This document shows positions 61,550 through 64,000 of a stretch of 64,000 nt of DNA, piece by piece. Source of the DNA: Halomonas sp. I5-271120. Lineage in GTDB: Bacteria > Pseudomonadota > Gammaproteobacteria > Pseudomonadales > Halomonadaceae. The first letter of the stretch is position 1, and each line of letters begins with the position of its first letter. Position numbers and translations under genes: made by a program. The notes beneath the pieces were generated by a model. It made no database searches. It saw nothing but the letters and a program-made list of their open reading frames with translations, and had not been told where the DNA came from. The stretch spans positions 930,001 through 994,000 of the forward strand of contig NZ_CP130701.1 of the NCBI RefSeq assembly GCF_030553075.1. Direction: 5' to 3'.

Positions 61550-62527
61550 TCAGGCGCCCCACACGTCCTTGAGGGTGCGTACCCAGTTCTCGCCCATGAT
61601 CTTGCACACCTGATGCTCACTCATGCCGCGCCGCAACAGCGCCTCGGTGAGGTTCGGAAACTCGCCGATGGTGCGGATCCCTTCGGGATTGATGATCTTG
61701 CCAAAGCGTGTCAGGCGACGGGCATAGCCCTTGTCGTGAGTCAGCCACTCGAAGAAGTCATGACCGTGGCCCTGTGTGAAGTCGGTGCCGATGCCGATGG
61801 CATCTTCGCCCACGATGTTCATCACGTACTCGATGGCCTCGACATAGTCGTCGACGGTGGCGTCGACGCCGGCACGCAGGAAGGGGGTAAACATGGTCAC
61901 GCCGACGAAGCCGCCGTGCTCGGCGATGAAGCGCAGTTCGGCGTCGGACTTGTTGCGCGGATGCTCCTTGAGCCCCGACGGCAAGCAGTGCGAGTAGCAG
62001 ACCGGCTTTTCGGAGGCCTCGATGACCTCGCGGGAGGTGGTTTCGCCAACGTGAGAGAGATCGCACATGATGCCGACCCGGTTCATCTCGGCGACCACCT
62101 CGTGACCGAAGCCGGACAGGCCGCCGTCACGCTCATAGCAGCCGGTACCCACCAGGTTCTGGGTGTTGTAGCACATCTGCACAATGCCCACGCCGAGCTG
62201 CTTGAAGATCTCGATATAGCCAAGCTGGTCCTCGAAGGCATGGGCGTTCTGAAAACCGTAGATGACGCCGGTCTTGCCCTCTTGCTTGGCCCTGGCGATG
62301 TCGGCGGTGGTGCGCACCGGAAGCACCAGATCCGAGCACTCGGCCATCAGGGCATTGGACTTGACGATGTTATCGACGGTGGCCTGGAAGCCTTCCCAAA
62401 CGGACACGGTGCAGTTGGCCGCGGTGAGGCCCCCCTTGCGCATGTCCTCGAACAGCTCACGGTTCCATTTGGCGATAACGAGACCATCGATGACGATGGC
62501 GTCCTGATGCAGCTCTTGGGGGGTCAT
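61550..62527 (-). CDS. membrane dipeptidase-family (renal dipeptidase-like) zinc peptidase
   Basis: A 325-residue peptidase M19-type protein: HQDAIVIDGLVIAKWN where classical members have H-x-D zinc ligands, IMCDLSHVGETTSREV, KPVCYSHCLPSGL and IGIGTDFTQG. No signal peptide is seen, so it should act in the cytoplasm. The normal first metal motif DGHND is altered to DGLVI, so the metal site may differ. GGAG seven bases before the ATG fixes 62527. It leads the DUF5943-dgcAB-etfAB operon, the order known in Pseudomonas, where its substrate is unknown. Confidence 0.88.
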   Translation of the reverse strand: MTPQELHQDAIVIDGLVIAKWNRELFEDMRKGGLTAANCTVSVWEGFQATVDNIVKSNALMAECSDLVLPVRTTADIARAKQEGKTGVIYGFQNAHAFEDQLGYIEIFKQLGVGIVQMCYNTQNLVGTGCYERDGGLSGFGHEVVAEMNRVGIMCDLSHVGETTSREVIEASEKPVCYSHCLPSGLKEHPRNKSDAELRFIAEHGGFVGVTMFTPFLRAGVDATVDDYVEAIEYVMNIVGEDAIGIGTDFTQGHGHDFFEWLTHDKGYARRLTRFGKIINPEGIRTIGEFPNLTEALLRRGMSEHQVCKIMGENWVRTLKDVWGA

Positions 62528-62620
62528 GACGAGGCTCCGGAATAATGCGTGAACTTGCCGGCAGCATATCCCCCGGCACACCGGGTTCGGCGCCTGGAAG
62601 CGACCGAGAAAATTCCAAAA

Positions 62621-62650
62621 GCGTCATGGCCGTCGCGATCGCGACATGGC
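62621..62650 (-). promoter_or_regulatory. candidate direct-repeat operator upstream of the dgc operon
   Basis: GCGTCATGGC and GCGACATGGC, 9 of 10 bases identical, 20 bases apart, about 95-125 bases ahead of the dipeptidase start. It shares the GCGACAT core with the repeats upstream of glyA. A TCGCGATCGCGA palindrome lies between and over the second copy. Confidence 0.5.
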
Positions 62651-62667
62651 AGGAAATCGGCGTCGGC

Positions 62668-63369
62668 TTAGAGCCGATCGAGGTAGGCGGAACCGCCAAG
62701 ATTGCGCATCTGACCACGAATCCAGGCGCTGCGGCGCTGGGTATGGGGGCCTGGGCGCGAGGCGCTCCACTCGCGGGGGTTGGGCAGGATCGCCGCCAGG
62801 CGGCTGGCCTGGTCGACGTTTAAGCGTGCGGCGCTAACGCCGAAGTAGTGCTGGGCGGCGGCCTCCAGACCGAAGACCCCCCGATCCCACTCGACGATAT
62901 TGAGATAGACCTCAAGGATGCGCTGCTTGGGCCACAGCGTCTCGATGAGCAGGGTAAACCAAGCCTCCAGGCCCTTGCGGAGCCAGTTGCGGCCGGTCCA
63001 CAGGAAGAGGTTCTTGGCGGTCTGCTGACTGATGGTGCTGGCGCCACGCAGCCCACCCCCGTTGAGGCTGGACTCGATGGCCTGGCGGATCTGATGGAAA
63101 TCGAAACCGTGATGCTCGGGAAAACGCTGATCTTCGGCGGCTATCACCGCGACCTTGGCGTTATCTGAGAGCTCTGCCCAGGGACGCCATTGCTGGTCGA
63201 TATCGATCGACTCTCCGCTGGCCCAGGACTCCAGCTTGCGCTCGACCATCACCATGGAGCCGAACACCGGCACCACCCGGAACATCAACACCAGCAGGAC
63301 CGACAATCCAACCCAGCCCACCAACGCAAACCCCAGGACTCGCGCTGTGCGACGCACCCACCTCGGCAT
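62668..63369 (-). CDS. mtgA: monofunctional biosynthetic peptidoglycan transglycosylase
   Basis: A 233-residue GT51 glycosyltransferase with one N-terminal membrane anchor (residues about 10-35). All family motifs are present: EDQRFPEHHGFD with the catalytic Glu, GGASTISQQTAKNLF-like block, RKGLEAWFTLLIE, and KQRILEVYLNIVEWDRGVFG. It polymerises lipid II glycan strands at the outer face of the inner membrane. It begins 10 bases after the gbdR stop, so it is probably cotranscribed with that regulator, an unexpected partner. Confidence 0.95.
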   Translation of the reverse strand: MPRWVRRTARVLGFALVGWVGLSVLLVLMFRVVPVFGSMVMVERKLESWASGESIDIDQQWRPWAELSDNAKVAVIAAEDQRFPEHHGFDFHQIRQAIESSLNGGGLRGASTISQQTAKNLFLWTGRNWLRKGLEAWFTLLIETLWPKQRILEVYLNIVEWDRGVFGLEAAAQHYFGVSAARLNVDQASRLAAILPNPREWSASRPGPHTQRRSAWIRGQMRNLGGSAYLDRL

Positions 63370-63379
63370 CAGACCTCAC

Positions 63380-64000
63380 TCATGATTTTAGGCGCACGCT
63401 GGCATAAGTGGGCTCGCCCTGAGCCTGGGCCAAAGCGCCCATGGCCGCCGACAGCGGCTCAAGAGACCGCTCCTCGTAGGTAGCCGACTGCAGCAGGGCC
63501 GCCGGCTCCTTACCCAGGGTCACCGGCAACATCTCTACGCTATTCTTCTCCAGGCGCTCGTCCCGAGGCGGGATGCCGAAGTATTCCCGGTAGCATTTGG
63601 AGAAGTGCGGAGTGGAGACAAAGCCACAGGCCGACGCCACCTCGATGATCGACATCGGTGTCTGCTTGAGCAGCTGACGGGCCCGCGTCAGGCGCAGCTT
63701 GAGATAGTAGCGCGAGGGTGAGCAGTGAAGGTTCTTCTGGAAAAGACGCTCGAGCTGACGGCGTGACACATCCACGTAGTTGGCCAGCTCATCAAGGGTG
63801 ATCGGCTCCTCGAGGTTGGCCTCCATCAGCGCCACGATCTCCAAGAGCTTCGGCTGGGTGGTGCCCAACACATGCTTGAGCGGCACCCGCTGCAGATCCT
63901 GCTCATTGCGGACCCGGTCATAGATGAACATCTCGGAAATACCCGCCGCCAGTTCGCGACCATGGTCGCGGCCGATCAGGGTCAGCATCATGTCCATGGG
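63380..64000 (-). CDS. gbdR: GbdR, glycine betaine/dimethylglycine-responsive activator (5' end outside window)
   Basis: C-terminal part, at least 206 codons, of a GATase1-like AraC regulator; the frame is open to the window edge so the N-terminal ligand domain is missing here. The visible part has ISEMFIYDRVRNEQDLQR, then KLLEIVALMEANLEEPITL, VDVSRRQLERLFQKNL, YYLKLRLTRARQLLKQTP and STPHFSKCYREYFGIPP, matching the Pseudomonas GbdR helix-turn-helix region closely. It is expected to activate gbcA, gbcB, dgc, sox and transport genes when betaine or dimethylglycine is present. Confidence 0.9.
   Translation of the reverse strand, partial: PMDMMLTLIGRDHGRELAAGISEMFIYDRVRNEQDLQRVPLKHVLGTTQPKLLEIVALMEANLEEPITLDELANYVDVSRRQLERLFQKNLHCSPSRYYLKLRLTRARQLLKQTPMSIIEVASACGFVSTPHFSKCYREYFGIPPRDERLEKNSVEMLPVTLGKEPAALLQSATYEERSLEPLSAAMGALAQAQGEPTYASVRLKS

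Noticed and set aside
59684..62545. 953-codon plus-strand open frame opposite dgcA, DUF5943 and the dipeptidase
   Set aside because: It is an antisense shadow: repetitive His/Val/Gly-rich translation without domains, crossing three well-supported genes.

Overview
The window is high-GC gammaproteobacterial DNA that looks like a chromosome segment of a halophile of the Halomonas type. It carries a near-complete glycine betaine catabolic regulon with the gene content known from Pseudomonas, three BCCT transporters, two TRAP transporters and many Tat-exported proteins. No rRNA, tRNA, CRISPR array, phage gene or insertion sequence was recognised. The species assignment is inference from gene content only.

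Layout. 1-3.8 kb: end of a sugar-acid operon (dgoK, dgoA, SMP-30 lactonase, AEC permease) for the DeLey-Doudoroff galactonate route. 4-11.5 kb: exported PhoD phosphatase, malate:quinone oxidoreductase on a more AT-rich segment bounded by an imperfect direct repeat, an exported PHP-type hydrolase (CehA/McbA family) and a PQQ-type sugar dehydrogenase. 11.6-19.6 kb: an orphan second copy of the betaine monooxygenase reductase (gbcB), divergent from an Lrp regulator, then a TRAP transporter, a TauE/SafE permease and a gamma-glutamyltransferase-like enzyme. 19.6-24.6 kb: NAD formate dehydrogenase of the two-subunit FDH1 type plus a small unknown protein. 25.2-29.8 kb: a duplicated usp-BCCT module whose second usp is a pseudogene. 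29.9-38.3 kb: exonuclease, CNMP/CBS/DUF294 protein, DUF4168 protein, a TRAP transporter with fused QM subunit, and an EAL protein. 38.4-64 kb: betaine catabolism, namely purU-soxGADB-glyA, a GlxA-type regulator, gbcB, gbcA, fdhA, BCCT, ialB-like, etfB-etfA-dgcB-dgcA-DUF5943-dipeptidase, mtgA and the 3' part of gbdR, which runs off the window.

How it works together. BCCT carriers import betaine or choline. GbcAB removes the first methyl of glycine betaine, DgcAB with its dedicated ETF demethylates dimethylglycine, and SoxBDAG demethylates sarcosine to glycine. GlyA turns glycine into serine using 5,10-methylene-THF. Released formaldehyde goes to FdhA, surplus formyl-THF to PurU, and the resulting formate to the formate dehydrogenase encoded 14 kb away. 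GbdR is the expected activator. A second GlxA-type regulator sits beside the sox operon.

Points most worth a second look: the orphan gbcB next to an uncharacterised Lrp/TRAP/TauE/GGT-like locus; matching direct repeats upstream of the glyA-sox and dgc operons that could be AraC-family operators; GC-rich hairpins at three intercistronic junctions of the demethylation operons; and the decayed second universal stress gene in the BCCT duplication.
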